Shown here: positions 1 to 11,130 of the stretch, in pieces
Layout: the number at the start of each line of letters is the position of its first letter
Position numbering within the stretch: the first letter of the stretch is position 1
Origin: Escallonia rubra
Lineage: Eukaryota; Streptophyta; Magnoliopsida; Escalloniales; Escalloniaceae
Direction of reading: 5' to 3'
Assembly (NCBI GenBank): GCA_033065855.1
Contig: JAVXUO010002532.1
Coordinates: 1 to 64,000, forward strand
Length of the DNA stretch: 64,000 nucleotides
The notes under the pieces: model-generated
Told to the model about the DNA's origin: nothing
The model's input: only the letters and a program-made list of their open reading frames with translations
The model's database searches: none
Made by a program: the position numbers and the translations under genes

Positions 1-1200
1 TAAACAATAGTTTCCTGCAGATATTTTGATTTTTCCATTGCTTTGGATGGCTAATCGGCCTGTCTACCATTTCCAAATTGTCTTTCTATATTATCTGTGA
101 CTGCCTTGTAGCATAGAACATGGGGCCTGCACATAAGATCGAGTATAGAAAACACAAAATACAAGTGAAAATGTGTAACATAACCCTAACGTTCATCGGT
201 TAGTCGAGGCTCAAGGTCACATTAAGCAACTAATAGTATCTTTCACAATACTCAAATAAGTTTTCTTCATCATTTTGCTGTCAAAAATCATAAGATGATC
301 CGGATGCCAAACAACTACAAATCAAACACAAGCATGGTTTCTCATTTGGAGGTTTATATCAACACCTACCTATGTTCACATTGGTTTGATAACTATAGAT
401 TATCTGTTGGTCTGAGCTTAATTGGTTTATATATTATCTTGTTGGATTTGTTCACTAGTGGACCAGCTTCATGTGTTGTTTGTTATTAAACTCAATGCTT
501 GCTACTTAATTAGAAGAAGTTAAGTATCTATTAAGACGCAAGACAAGGAACAATTGAGATCAAACTAGTGTTAGATATAGTACAAATTATGACAAACTAT
601 CACTTGGGAATCCTTAAATCACGCAATTAATTAAGCTGTTAGCCGCTTATCCAAATGAAATCTAGGTTTTCTATGTCGTGGTCATCATTATGCAACTTGC
701 AGGGTATATAGGCGACTAGCTAGACGATATTTATGAGTTGAGCAAGTCAAAATCTGTCATCGTCGACAGTAGACAAATTGAAGAACAAACTGATAATTGC
801 TTCATGAATGGTGACCCTAGTTCTGGCTGATTAGAATATAGGAATATCAGTGACTGATGGAACGTGCGTCTTCCTTATCATAACCCATCCCTCTGCAACA
901 GGGAATGATATAAACTGACCTAAGTGGCCATGCAATCCGAAAAAATATTTGGTAGTTATCTAACGTACGTCACTTGTATATGGGTTTATCATTAATATCT
1001 TATCAACTTAATAAAGTAATTAATTACGTGGGAACAATAGTTAAAAAATCTAAATTTTAGATAAACATGGTTTGTGAAAATTTGTATTTCAAAATTTCAC
1101 CAAAGTTTTAAAAGTCCCGCTCACAAATTTTCTGACATTAATATATTTCCATTTCGATTTTCCATTACCTTTCTTCACCTTCATCTTCTTTCTCTTTTCT
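1..1200. other. intergenic, AT-rich, no gene seen
   Basis: No reading frame here resembles a protein I recognise, and I see no clear repeat structure. The open frame at 295-489 is short, low in complexity and without family motifs. The last 60 bases are a CT-rich stretch just before the iron-transporter-like remnant. Confidence 0.5.
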
Positions 1201-1212
1201 CTTTCATTTTCA

Positions 1213-1479
1213 ATGATAAGATGAAACCATACAGCTAAAACCCAACATAGATATCGAAGAACAAATAGTTCCAGGATCCGAAGTCTTGTTATTGACTACT
1301 TAAAACGAGCACAGCAGCTTAGGGGCGCGGTGTTGGGCGCAAACCAAGGTTTGCTCGCGACTTTATAGTTGATGATTGGAGTCGGAGCAGACCGCAGGGA
1401 CATCAAGACCATGATCTTGACTGGGATTGCCGAGCTGGTCACTTATGTGGGTGAAGTGGCGTTAGACAATCATTGAATA
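1213..1479 (+). pseudogene. vacuolar iron transporter homolog (VIT/CCC1, nodulin-21-like), 5' fragment
   Basis: Conceptual translation from about 1292 gives DYLKRAQQLRGAVLGANQGL, then after a stop LMIGVGADRRDIKTMILTG. This is the N-terminal signature of plant vacuolar iron transporter homologs (usually RAQWLRAAVLGANDGL, then a SLMMGVGAV..D..AM.L.G block). Intact members move Fe or Mn across the tonoplast. The copy is dead: an in-frame TAG lies where the first helix continues, a frameshift separates the upstream piece NIDIEEQIVPGSEVLL from DYLKRAQ, and homology stops near 1479 at another stop. The usual following block (GLVAGACSMA.GE) is diverged here, and the C-terminal half is absent. Confidence 0.75.
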
Positions 1480-4400
1480 TTTTATCATGCAACCGGCATC
1501 CCAAAATTGGGTTTATCCATTTAAACTTTTAAGCTTTTTGGGTGTTCACAACCAAAATTTTAACCTGTTGATCAAGTAGATTGTTAAAAAATACTCAAAC
1601 TTAAGAGTAAAAATTACATGGTCCTAACAATTTATGACCGTTTAATCCGAAAAGCTGATTAGAGAGGAGGAGAGATCAGCATAGGCATGTGATTACTTTA
1701 TATTCAGTAGTCCAAAATAATCGAGATCGTTGGTTCCGGACCACCCTACGTTTTCTACAGAGAGAGGAGTATATTAACACTGCCTAGTTCTCGAGGATTA
1801 CATACTTAACAATGTGGAGTTGTGGATTAACTTTCTGTTAACCTTTGGTTTGCATATCATAACCCACAACGTCATGGAGGTGCAACCAAAGTGAGCCATG
1901 CATATGCATGGTTAGTGGCGAGGCCACATGTTGGCTATGGTGAGCACTTGACCACTTTGTGTTCGAATTTTTCTAGAAATTTTAGTAATTTTCTTACGGA
2001 AAACATTGAAAAAACTGAGAACCTTGAAGCTTTTGCCCACCTTAACTTTGAGATTTTTTGGTTTTTGGGATTAGAAGTTGCACACCATCGTCATAAATCT
2101 TGGTCTCGCCACTGTGCACGGTGGTCACAACCACACCACTGAATTAACAATGCTTATAGCAACACCCTCAACTTGCCAACTTGCTCCCTAGTTATGCTCT
2201 CTTTCTCTTTACAGAGATGATAGCAGCTGTAGCTTTGAGTTTCTCGCTTTTCCATCCAGGAGGGTGGTGAGATTTTTAATTTTTTAAAGTAACGCATGTG
2301 TCGGCTTCCTTTTGTTGGGCATCCTACCAACGGCAGAACTAAGGCCATTCTTCTGCTGCGTCTACATCTTTACTTTTAGGCAAAGCAAGACCAAGAAAAC
2401 GACCTCCAGTTCATGCATTTGAGCAACCCCCTTTGTGTTCTCTACACACAACAACTTGCTTCATATATGTGTGGCTTTGTTTTGTATGTTTGTGTCTCTG
2501 TTGGTGGTGGTGGGGGACTGTAGCTTGTTTCAAGTTTAGGGCCAGAAGAGCCTAGTAGCCTGTAGCTAGCAATGTTGTTGGAATAGACTGATGGAATATG
2601 CTCAAGTCTTAATATTGAATTGACCACTTCAATGTTTGCTTTAGAACTTTCCAATGGCTTTTTTCATTAATTGATGGGTGCTAATTTAGGTGATATGCAT
2701 GAACTACTCCTATATGATTGACTACTACTACCAAGTGAAGTTTGGAACCAAAAGTCAAGTCTGACAACTAATGCATATTCCTCTGTCAAGGAAACTGCTC
2801 AGCATTTCACAGACTCCTTTTTCACAAAAATCGGAAAATATGTTATATTCTGTTACCGAAAATCGTAACAAGTCGATAGTGAGTTGACAATTCTTAACAG
2901 TATTTCTTGAGCGTCACTAATTAGCGACATATCATTTGTCGCTATAATGTGATTCATTCAAGACAGAAATCCATATGTTATTCACCGAAATCGTAACGAG
3001 TCATGTAGTTGACATTTAGAGCGACATCATTTTTAATGTGTTTCAGACGAGTTTTACTAGGAATAGATGCAAGTTTCAATAACATCGTTTGAGATCTGGA
3101 GAGAGAATATCTGTCACCACTGCGTTTAGGAGTATGGAAGGCCTCAGTGCCTCACTAACATTTTCTTAAGATTTAACGGACCCTTTTGCATCACAACCAC
3201 TAACCGTTTCGAAATATCTAAATTGGACAAAAAACATAAAGAAACTCACGCGTGTATATCATTATAAACACCAATTTTTAATGCTTGCTTGATAAGATGA
3301 TAGAGCTGGAGATTGTTAGTGCAGGGGCTGCGCTAATCTTATATACACTAATATATTTGTTACTTCATGTTAATGTTATTTTTCACTCCTGCAGAATTTC
3401 TTAAGAAGCAAGAAAATACTGACTGAAGCACTTGCAGTGCCTATTTTTGCATGCAAAGCAAGGACACGATATCGATGAAATGTATTTTTTTCATGAATTA
3501 AATGTTCAGCATTGCTAATGTAAACAATTTTTAGCTTTATATGTTAAGTTGATTATGTAATTACTTAAACTTGCTTTGTAAAGCTGTTTATTATCAGTAA
3601 AATGTTTTTATTATTTATCACCAAAAAAAGAAGTTATGAGTACCTAATGACCCGGGGTCGAGTGCTCCTGCCCCCTTCCTCTTTTTAAGTCTTAGCCACT
3701 TTTAGGAGAATCAGTTGAATATGATATAAAAGATTACGGTTGACATCGTAGATCTAAATTCAATCTCAAACCGATGGTTGGAAAGCGAAAGAAATTAATT
3801 TTATGATGTGGGAAATGGTTTTTTATGCAATCTGATGTTCCAGCCGCTACATGTTAATTTGTCGTACGTGGCAAATGGAAGAACTCGTGTTCATGACATG
3901 TAACATGTTAAACGTCTGCCAAAAGCGGAGTTAAGACATTAAACTCTACTTTCTTAGTAGATATTCAAGTGTGTACCAGGATGACGAACATACACACGAT
4001 GAACCCAACTCGATTTATAAACTTTAGTCGGTATATGACTAGGGTTGGTCCAAATATATTTGTCTAACTTTTTTTTAAACACTTACTCAATGGACTCATC
4101 TCCACACAACCTTCACATGTTGATGTATCTCCTTTATTACAAAGTTTAACGTGTTTGTTTATCGCGCTCCAAAAGGAGTTTTTCTAAAAGGGCGTTCGCA
4201 GACTACTGTTCTTAACCTGCTTGTATTTTTGTTCCTTCTCCCTCTGCTACCTACGGGCTACGAGTACTACTTTGCTTAGCAAAGGTTTTCATTGTCAACG
4301 TTATAAACTTTCTTAGACTCCAAACATTATACTAACGCAGTCCAGGTCACAAGCATTAAAATTCAATTTCTTTGTTGATATGAAAGATGTATAGGATGGC

Positions 4401-4500
4401 ACACGTTACACAAACTTTGAAAATATGATCATCCTTATCATCTGTTACTATTGACATAAAGGCATGAATTTGATATACAACACAACCGACTTCACTGGAT
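1480..4500. other. intergenic, no gene seen
   Basis: AT-rich sequence without a supportable coding region. Around 2850-3010 there are degenerate 'agcgaca / tgtcgct' words like those in the subterminal repeats of the CACTA element at 19.5 kb. They are probably old transposon debris. Open frames at 1891-2142 and 2154-2654 have no recognisable family features. Confidence 0.45.
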
Positions 4501-4514
4501 TGATCTTTGGCCAA

Positions 4515-4676
4515 CTTCAACCGCCCTTCCATTTTCAGCATAAAGCTGTAGATGCTGATAATGTTAAAGAAATTTGCAGTTTCCTCAAATTCCAGCTTCA
4601 ACCGCCCTTCCAATTTCAGTATAAAGCTTTAAATGCTCGTGATGTAATTTCAATCTTCACTTTCCTCTTTCGTACT
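4515..4676. repeat. 81-bp direct tandem duplication
   Basis: A segment starting 'cttcaaccgcccttcc' at 4515 recurs at 4596 with moderate divergence (period 81). Because 81 is a multiple of three, an open frame crosses both units with similar peptides (LQPPFHFQHKA and LQPPFQFQYKA). No protein family is recognised, so I treat it as a repeat and not as a gene. Confidence 0.6.
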
Positions 4677-5614
4677 CGAGCACAACAATAGCAGGACAAG
4701 AAAGAAAGGAACTTGATCGTCGTTCATCAACTATATTAGTTGCACTTCACTTTCATCACTATAGATCCAATAGGTGTCAAAGATGATCTAGTGACGGAAC
4801 TGAAATGTCATCGGCGAACAGTGGAGTGCGATTATCAACTTGAAATAAGAAGTACAACCTTCACTTAGATGCAACTTGGTTACGGCCGGTTGTTTATGTT
4901 CCACTTGTTTTGCAAGGTTCATTACTCTTCTTAGTTGTTAATGAGCGATGACGGAAGCCTCGAGAACTGAGTCATTTTTCAAATCATTATATGTTTTAAC
5001 CGAGCTAGTTTGCTCATGTCTGAACTCATTGAAAAGACCCGGTTGATCTGAAAGGGATTTATAAAGGTTAGATTTGTCTTCATGTTCTTGAGTTGTGGAT
5101 TGTCTTGCCTGCACACGCATAAAATATCAATCTCAACAGAAAGAAATTACATAATACAGTTGATCGGTACGTATCTCAAGGTGATATACCACTTTGATTG
5201 CTGTTTGTCTGGACCTAATTAATTTTTAAAGTCATCCCTCATTGATAAATATAAGCGAAATGGTACTTGAATCGGACAACTTGTGGTATAATATGATCAA
5301 CTTGAATTGGCCTGTCTAATTCAGATTAGTAGCTTTGGTGGCTTCACTGGTCTCTCCAATAAGGCCACAACTGGTCAGTTAATTTATTGTATGTATTTGT
5401 ATACATTCACATAGGTAAAGCCGTGAAGTTCATTGCTTTCGATCGAGGTACATTAGCTGTAAACGGACGCCTTGAACAGGCAAGGCGGCAGTCCAGCTCC
5501 TATCCATTAGCAGAGCCGTTTATCCAAAGGATGGAGAGGGAATTTTTATTGCACTTAACCGTTGTGTCAATAATATGTAAATCTTGTTGCTGATGCTTTT
5601 ATTTGTCACTAAAT

Positions 5615-6465
5615 AGGGAATCCTTGGCGCTGAAATAGTATGCTACAAACGGAGATCCTAAGAAACCGACCGATCTGAAGCGAACCATTTTGAAGTCATG
5701 ATGAAAAAATTGCGGCAAAAACTTAGATAGTTCAGCAACAGGTGTTTGACATCCGTCGTTACAAAAATAACACTTTTTCAACGACATATGTCAATAGCGA
5801 CAAATACTTGATTGAAAACCTTTTCCAATGGCTCAATTTATTACCCAAGCATGCATGAGAAACCTTAAACAAATACTTGATTGAAAACCTTTTCCATGCA
5901 CGTACTTCAATCGATTACGTACCTAGATGCTACTTCTTAGTCGCACCAAATAAATTATCTACACTAATCAAGGTTTGAGATCAAAATAATATATAATTAC
6001 ACATCAAATAAAATAGAGATCAAGTTCTTAGCACTGAAATAGTACGCTACAAATGGAGATCCTAAGAAACTCACCGACTTGAATTGGACCGATGGTAATT
6101 TCTGGCAAAAACTTAGCAGCATCGAGCACAAAAAATTAAAAGGGTCATCGCTGGGGAGTTTAGCCACAAGCGTTTGACATCCGTCGTTCCAAAACGGCAC
6201 TTCTAAAGCGACAAATATCAAATCGCCTCAGTTTTAGCGACAAGTAGATACACCCCAGCCACGGCTTAGTTAATTTTTCCCAATGGCTTGATTAATTACC
6301 CATGCCTGCATGATAAATCTTAAATAAAAACTTGATTTAAACCCTTCTCCATGCACTTCTCAATGGATTACGTAGATGGTACTTCTTAATCACACCAAAT
6401 AAATTATCTACACTAACCAAAGTATGAGACCACAATAACACATAATTACACATCAAATGATCAAA
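5615..6465. repeat. diverged direct repeat, two units of about 0.4 kb
   Basis: Unit 1 (about 5615-6005) and unit 2 (about 6020-6465) share an ordered series of blocks: 'gctacaaa.ggagatcctaag', 'gacatccgtcgtt', 'agcgacaaata', and 'accaaataaattatctacac'. Indels separate the blocks. The 'agcgacaaa' words suggest a transposon-derived segment duplicated in place. No coding function is seen. Confidence 0.6.
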
Positions 6466-6537
6466 TAAACATGGTTCCGGCTCCAAAAAGTGCACCAACC
6501 ATGAAGATGGGAGTCCGAATATCTACACAAACGAAAT

Positions 6538-7863
6538 TTAACACTTCCATTTGGAAAGATCAGCCGAGTAGCCACCGCTTAAACTCGACACCACGACCTG
6601 CCACACCCTGATCTCGCCATCAAAGCTTCCGCTAAACACCTTAACGCCACCTCCTGGCGCTGCTGCTGCCGCCGCAGTCCGGTCCTCAATTGCCACCAAC
6701 GAGCGCACCGGCTTCTCGTGCCCGTCCAGCACAGTCAAGCAACAGTACTTTCCTTCATGCCCACGCTGCCAAACCCTCACACTCTTATCCGCCGATCCAC
6801 TGAACAACAAGTCACAAGCATTCGTCAAGCACAGTATCGCCTTCGAGTGTCCCCTCAAGGCGCCGCTCACCACCATGTGGTTGGCACTGTCCTCCCTCTC
6901 CCACACCAGAATAGACCTATCGCAGGCGCCCGAAAACAGCACCGATCCGTCGCCGTTTAACGCCAGCGCGTTCACCGCCGACTTGTGCTTCTCTAGCGTG
7001 ACGATCAGTCCATGCCTTTTCTCTCCTGCAGGCCTTCCCCACACCTTAATCCTCCGGTCAGCCGACGCCGTATAAATCGTGCTATCTTTTGCCACTACGA
7101 CGGCGTTTATGGCATCATCGTGCGCTTTAACCGACTCGACACATCGGAAATCTGAAGTTCTCCATATCTTCATGTACTTGTCCCATGAAACTGAACACAT
7201 GAAGTCACCACCGGTTAACGCTAACCCTGAAACGGCGTCGTTGTGTTCGATCCATAGTCGCTTCTTATGTCGCCTGACATGAACGTAATTCTTCGGCAGA
7301 ATCAGACGGCGTAAGCGGTCTTCGAGAGTGGGGAGTGTGGCAACCAGTTTGTGCCGCTTGGTCGGTGTTAAGTGCCAGACGCGGATTTTGGAGTCTTGGT
7401 GTGCGGTGAAAACGTGGGTGTTGGAGAAATTGACGGATTTTACGGAGCCCGAGGAGGGGTCGTGGGCGTTAAAGGTGTCAAGGAGGACGTAAGTGGTGGC
7501 GTCATAGACGTGGATGTGGTTGCCGGAGACGGCGTAGAGGAGGTGGCGGTGGAGTACGAGGGAGTTGATGACTTGGCGATGGTTGAGGGAGGTGAGGTGG
7601 TGGTGGGTGACGGCGAGGTTTAGAGTTTCGGAGGAGAGCTTGGTCTGGAGGGAAGGGACAGACGGGAGGGTCTGGAGGGAGAGGTTGCTCTCGAGGCTGC
7701 TGATGGTGGTTTGGGAGGTTGACGATGTACTTGAGGTGCTTGTGTCGGAAAAGAGGTGTTTTGGTGCTGGATTTTCGGGTGGGAGCGGGGCGGTGGTGTA
7801 GTAGTCGGCGGTGGAAATGCAGTTGGTGGTGGAGCATGTGGCTAGCCATGATCGTACCTTCAT
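6538..7863 (-). CDS. JINGUBANG-like WD40-repeat protein
   Basis: Intronless, 441 aa. Seven WD40 blades can be counted through their ends: IHVYDA, DSKIRVWHL, KYMKIWRT, RRIKVWGR, RSILVWER, KSVRVWQR and GEIRVWQV. These make a complete seven-bladed propeller after a Ser/Thr-rich N-terminal region of about 90 residues. Layout and block sequences such as LDGHEKPVRSL match the plant JINGUBANG family. The Arabidopsis founder is a negative regulator of pollen germination; the molecular role of most members is unknown, and protein binding is inferred from the fold. Start: the frame is open to 7896, but its first ATG is at 7861-7863 (MKVRSWLATC), a typical family N-terminus. A TATA box lies about 65 bp upstream. 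Ala-run and Pro-Gly-Gly insert between the last two blades is low complexity. Stop TAA at 6538-6540. Confidence 0.9.
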   Translation of the reverse strand: MKVRSWLATCSTTNCISTADYYTTAPLPPENPAPKHLFSDTSTSSTSSTSQTTISSLESNLSLQTLPSVPSLQTKLSSETLNLAVTHHHLTSLNHRQVINSLVLHRHLLYAVSGNHIHVYDATTYVLLDTFNAHDPSSGSVKSVNFSNTHVFTAHQDSKIRVWHLTPTKRHKLVATLPTLEDRLRRLILPKNYVHVRRHKKRLWIEHNDAVSGLALTGGDFMCSVSWDKYMKIWRTSDFRCVESVKAHDDAINAVVVAKDSTIYTASADRRIKVWGRPAGEKRHGLIVTLEKHKSAVNALALNGDGSVLFSGACDRSILVWEREDSANHMVVSGALRGHSKAILCLTNACDLLFSGSADKSVRVWQRGHEGKYCCLTVLDGHEKPVRSLVAIEDRTAAAAAAPGGGVKVFSGSFDGEIRVWQVVVSSLSGGYSADLSKWKC

Positions 7864-7928
7864 GGTGCCGGCAAAGAGATCAGAAGAGAGTTTCAAAAGA
7901 GAGAGAAAGGGAGAGGGATGAGAGAAAA

Positions 7929-7940
7929 GTTATATAGAGG
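7929..7940 (-). promoter_or_regulatory. TATA box of the JINGUBANG-like gene
   Basis: On the minus strand the sequence reads CCTCTATATAACTT, a good plant TATA box about 65-75 bp upstream of the ATG at 7863. The interval between is GA-rich on the plus strand (CT-rich on the sense strand), a common feature of plant 5' leaders. A transcription start near 7900 is inferred from spacing only. Confidence 0.6.
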
Positions 7941-8113
7941 GGGGGAGGGGCGAAGCGTGGGGGAGAGCAGTGTGGTACGTGGGCTTAGTTGGTTTGGGAT
8001 AGGGTGGGGTTGGGGGTGGTTGGGGTAGGATGATTAAGACAGAGATATGTGAATGTGGTCCGAGGTTGTGATTGTGAACCAACTAGGCCGTATGGGTCCT
8101 AATGGGCTAGTTT

Positions 8114-8325
8114 TTTTTGTTTTGTTTTTTTTTTAAATGTCGGACCGAAAGGCTATGATCCAATTGGCAGGAGCTATCGCACCTATATGTCGGAGCCGAA
8201 GTGCAAAGGGAGCTCGCGTGTGGAGCATGTGCAGAGTGAGGACATATGTTTGTCTCAGCAAGAAACGACGGACAGGAGACTCGAATCTAAGTGGTATGCA
8301 TGAATTACCAACTCCATGTTAGTCT
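8114..8325 (-). mobile_element. tRNA-type SINE with target-site duplication
   Basis: Read on the minus strand, a head with 'ATGGAGTTGGTAA' (box-A-like) and 'GATTCGAGTCTCC' (box-B-like, consensus GGTTCGANNCC) is followed by an unrelated body and an A-rich tail (seen as the T-run at 8111-8134). The insert is flanked by 14-bp direct repeats differing at one base: 'taatgggctagttt' at 8100-8113 and 'taataggctagttt' at 8326-8339. Pol III boxes, A tail and TSD together identify a SINE. It encodes no protein. Confidence 0.75.
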
Positions 8326-8339
8326 TAATAGGCTAGTTT

Positions 8340-8859
8340 GTTGTGCTTATGGGAAGAAAGTTTAATGTTACTTACTGTGAATCATATGACGCGTTATAAC
8401 TGCATGACATCTAGGAATAGTAAAATATTAATTTGCTATTAGTTAAAAGCTTCTCCCTCGTCAAATTTCATCTCTTTGTTCATTAATGCTTTCAAAAAAT
8501 CGCTACAAAGAAAACTTCAATTAGAAACAAGAAAACGATTGTCATAGCATAAAATAATGGAATAGTACAAGGTGTTGCTATACCATCGTGGCTACGCACT
8601 TTTGGATCGCTCTTGGATCTCTCTCCCATGACACGTCAACTTTTCAACGGTCTAAGTTCAATGCTATAGTCCTGTCAACCCAAAGCGCACCATTAAGTAG
8701 CGTACTTTTCTCTCTGCTAAGTAACCCACAATCTTGACACGTCAGCTTTTTAACGGTCAAAGTTCAACGCCTTAAACGGTCAACTCGAACTGCATACTCA
8801 AGTGATGTGCATGTTTGATCTCTTTCTTTATATTTTTCCTCTTTTTATTCCAATTGTTC
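8340..8859. other. intergenic, no gene seen
   Basis: Between the SINE and the GC-rich LTR-like block. It contains two imperfect copies of 'acacgtcaactttt(c/t)aacggtc' near 8631 and 8738, a small local duplication. No coding potential is visible. Confidence 0.5.
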
Positions 8860-11130
8860 AAGTGAGGGGATAGGCCTTCCCAAGTCCATGGGGTCGGTCT
8901 CCCCAGTGTCATGGAGTTGGCCTACCCAAAACCTTAGAGGATCGGCCTCTCTATTGTCATGGAGGTCGCCCTTTGCAACTCTTTAATTAGAGGGACTACA
9001 GCCCCAATGTCATGGGGATCCTCCCCAACTCCTTAATTAGGAGGGTCAGGCTCCCCATTATCATGGGGTCTGCCTCCCCAACTCCTTAGGAGGGTCAGCC
9101 TCCTTAACCCTTTAGAGGGGTCGGCCTCTCTAACTTCTTAAGGGGGGTCGGCCTCCCCAACTCCTTAGGGGGGTCGGCCTCCCCACTGTCATGGTTGGTC
9201 AGCCTCTCCAATGCAGCAAGGATTGGACTCTTCAATACAACAAGGGTCGCATTCCCTAATCCCTTGGGGGGCTCCCAACTCCACAACACTTGTCGCTTGT
9301 GCCTGAGCGCCGTCTTCGTGTCACGTGCCCACGACATGACAACTGATTCCGCGACACCAATTGTCCATGCCTGAGCGCCGTCCCTACATCACGTGCCCCC
9401 AGCATGTAGCCTAACCCCACAACATCTGTCGTTGCGGCCGTGCATCATTCCCATGTCACATGTCCCCGACACCGCACACACTCTGTTGTGCCCATACACC
9501 ATGCTTCTTATACAGTTACGCCCCCCGACTCTTTGTCATACTACCGTGCCCCCGGCACACCATACACCCCGTCGAACCCATGCGTTGGGCCACTGATACA
9601 GTCGTTCCACATGGCTCTGTCACACTACATGTCATCGGCACTACACGCACTCCACTGCGCCCATGCCGCGTTGCTTATACAGGCGTGCCCCTGGCTCTCT
9701 ATCATATTATCGCGTCGCCGTGTTGGTCCATCCTTTTTACCTCACCATGCGCACCTTGCCCTGGTCGTGGAACATGCTTCGACCCACTCCCTAGAGTGTG
9801 CAGCATCCTGCGAGGGTAGGCGACTCCTCCGGGACACTATCTCTACCAGGGAGCTTCAAGTGCTCCGACATGAGGACATCCCTTCTGCCAGGTAGACGGC
9901 TCATCCGGAATGCTACCTCGGCCCGTCGTCAAGTAGGAAACTCCTCCAGGACATTACCTTGGGCATGTTCCGAGTGTTCTGGCACAAGGACTCACCCGCA
10001 GAATGGACTCGCTTCTTAGGACACTATATCTGCCAGGAAGCTACAACTCTCTTTCTGCTAGGTAGACGACTCCTCCGGCATGCTACCTTGGCCCATCGGG
10101 TAAGCGACTCCTCCGAGACACTACTTTGGCTCGCTCTGATTACGCGGACACAAAGACTCACATGCAGGATAGGATCTCTAAGACACTATCTCTGCTATGG
10201 AGCTCGAACTCCCCTTCCGCTATGTAGACGGCTCCTTCAGGATATTACATCGGCCCGTCAGGTAGGAACCCCTCATTGACACTACCTTGTCCATTATGAG
10301 TGCTCTAGAACATGGAATCAGCCGCTCGTTCTCTAAGACAATATCTCCGCTACAGTGACCAAGTGACTAGTCTATTTGTTCCGGTAGTAGGGGCTTTTCA
10401 TTGGCACTCATAGGGACTATGACCCATGGGTCACGCCGAGACGGGAGCAGGTCTCTAGTAGGCATTGCGCTTAGTCTGCCTGGCAGTTAGGCATCGGGCC
10501 TTCCCCACCGCTGCCAGGTGCTTGGTGTCTCTCGGCGCCTTGTGGGACTCTAGAAGGGCTTTGGACTGGTCAGGGGGCTCTATGGGCACACCGGCGCTGT
10601 ATGAGCCAGTCTTTCTAGACTGACAGAGCGACAATGTAAGGAGCAAACCAGATCAATATGCGATCCGACAGTCCATGGAGCACCGACCCCTATGGGCCCC
10701 TGGGTGACGTGTCACTCCCGGGGAGCGTCACGTGTCGCTTAATGATATCATCATCTCAATTCCTATAAATAAGGCTTGAGAATTCATTTTGGAAGACACA
10801 TTTTCAAAACTCATTTTCACTTTCTCACTCTAGAATTCTAGAGGTACAAAATTCTTGAGAGAGAAACATACAGGACCTTGACGCTGGACCTTGACTTCAG
10901 ACATAGGCATCGGACTTTGACTTTTGTCGTCATGTATTCACCGCGCCTTCACCCTATCTCGTAACACTGCCATCTTCAGGCTCTGTCTGAGAAGCCTTTG
11001 GTCTCTACACTTTCTCCATCCTTGTTGTTTCCCACATCTGCATACTTCTCATCTGATTCCGACTACATTCCTTGTAGCACCTTTACGTCAACTGCAAACC
11101 CACTCCCTTCACCTCACAAGGTTCAGAATA
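8860..11130 (+). mobile_element. LTR-like GC-rich repeat block A (plus orientation)
   Basis: First of three homologous blocks. It starts with short tandem units rich in 'ggtcggcctcccc' (8870-9270), continues with longer units around 'ccccggcac' (9280-9740), and then arrays of 'ctcctccgggacactatct' (9780-10330). A conserved end follows with a TATA box at 10762-10770 and 'ctagaattctagag' near 10830. The same series appears reverse-complemented in blocks B and C. Promoter-like end, absence of genes and repeated occurrence fit a long LTR (solo) or a large non-coding retroelement derivative. I found no flanking TG..CA ends or TSD. The many open frames inside are by-products of GC richness. Confidence 0.6.
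10760..10772 (+). promoter_or_regulatory. TATA box of LTR-like block A
   Basis: 'tcctataaataagg' sits where a retroelement LTR promoter is expected. The equivalents in blocks B (about 16467-16476) and C (about 36151-36160) are conserved on the opposite strand, which supports the promoter reading. Confidence 0.5.

Noticed and set aside
7864-7896. Extension of the JINGUBANG-like protein by 11 residues
   Set aside because: The upstream start would be TTG. The first ATG, at 7863, gives the typical family N-terminus and fits the TATA box.
6718-7937. Several long open frames on the plus strand opposite the JINGUBANG-like gene
   Set aside because: They are antisense shadows of a GC-rich coding region; none has a recognisable domain.
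9393-10279. Overlapping open frames of 67-151 codons in block A
   Set aside because: They follow the tandem repeat units in several frames at once, which is expected from GC-rich repeats lacking stop codons.
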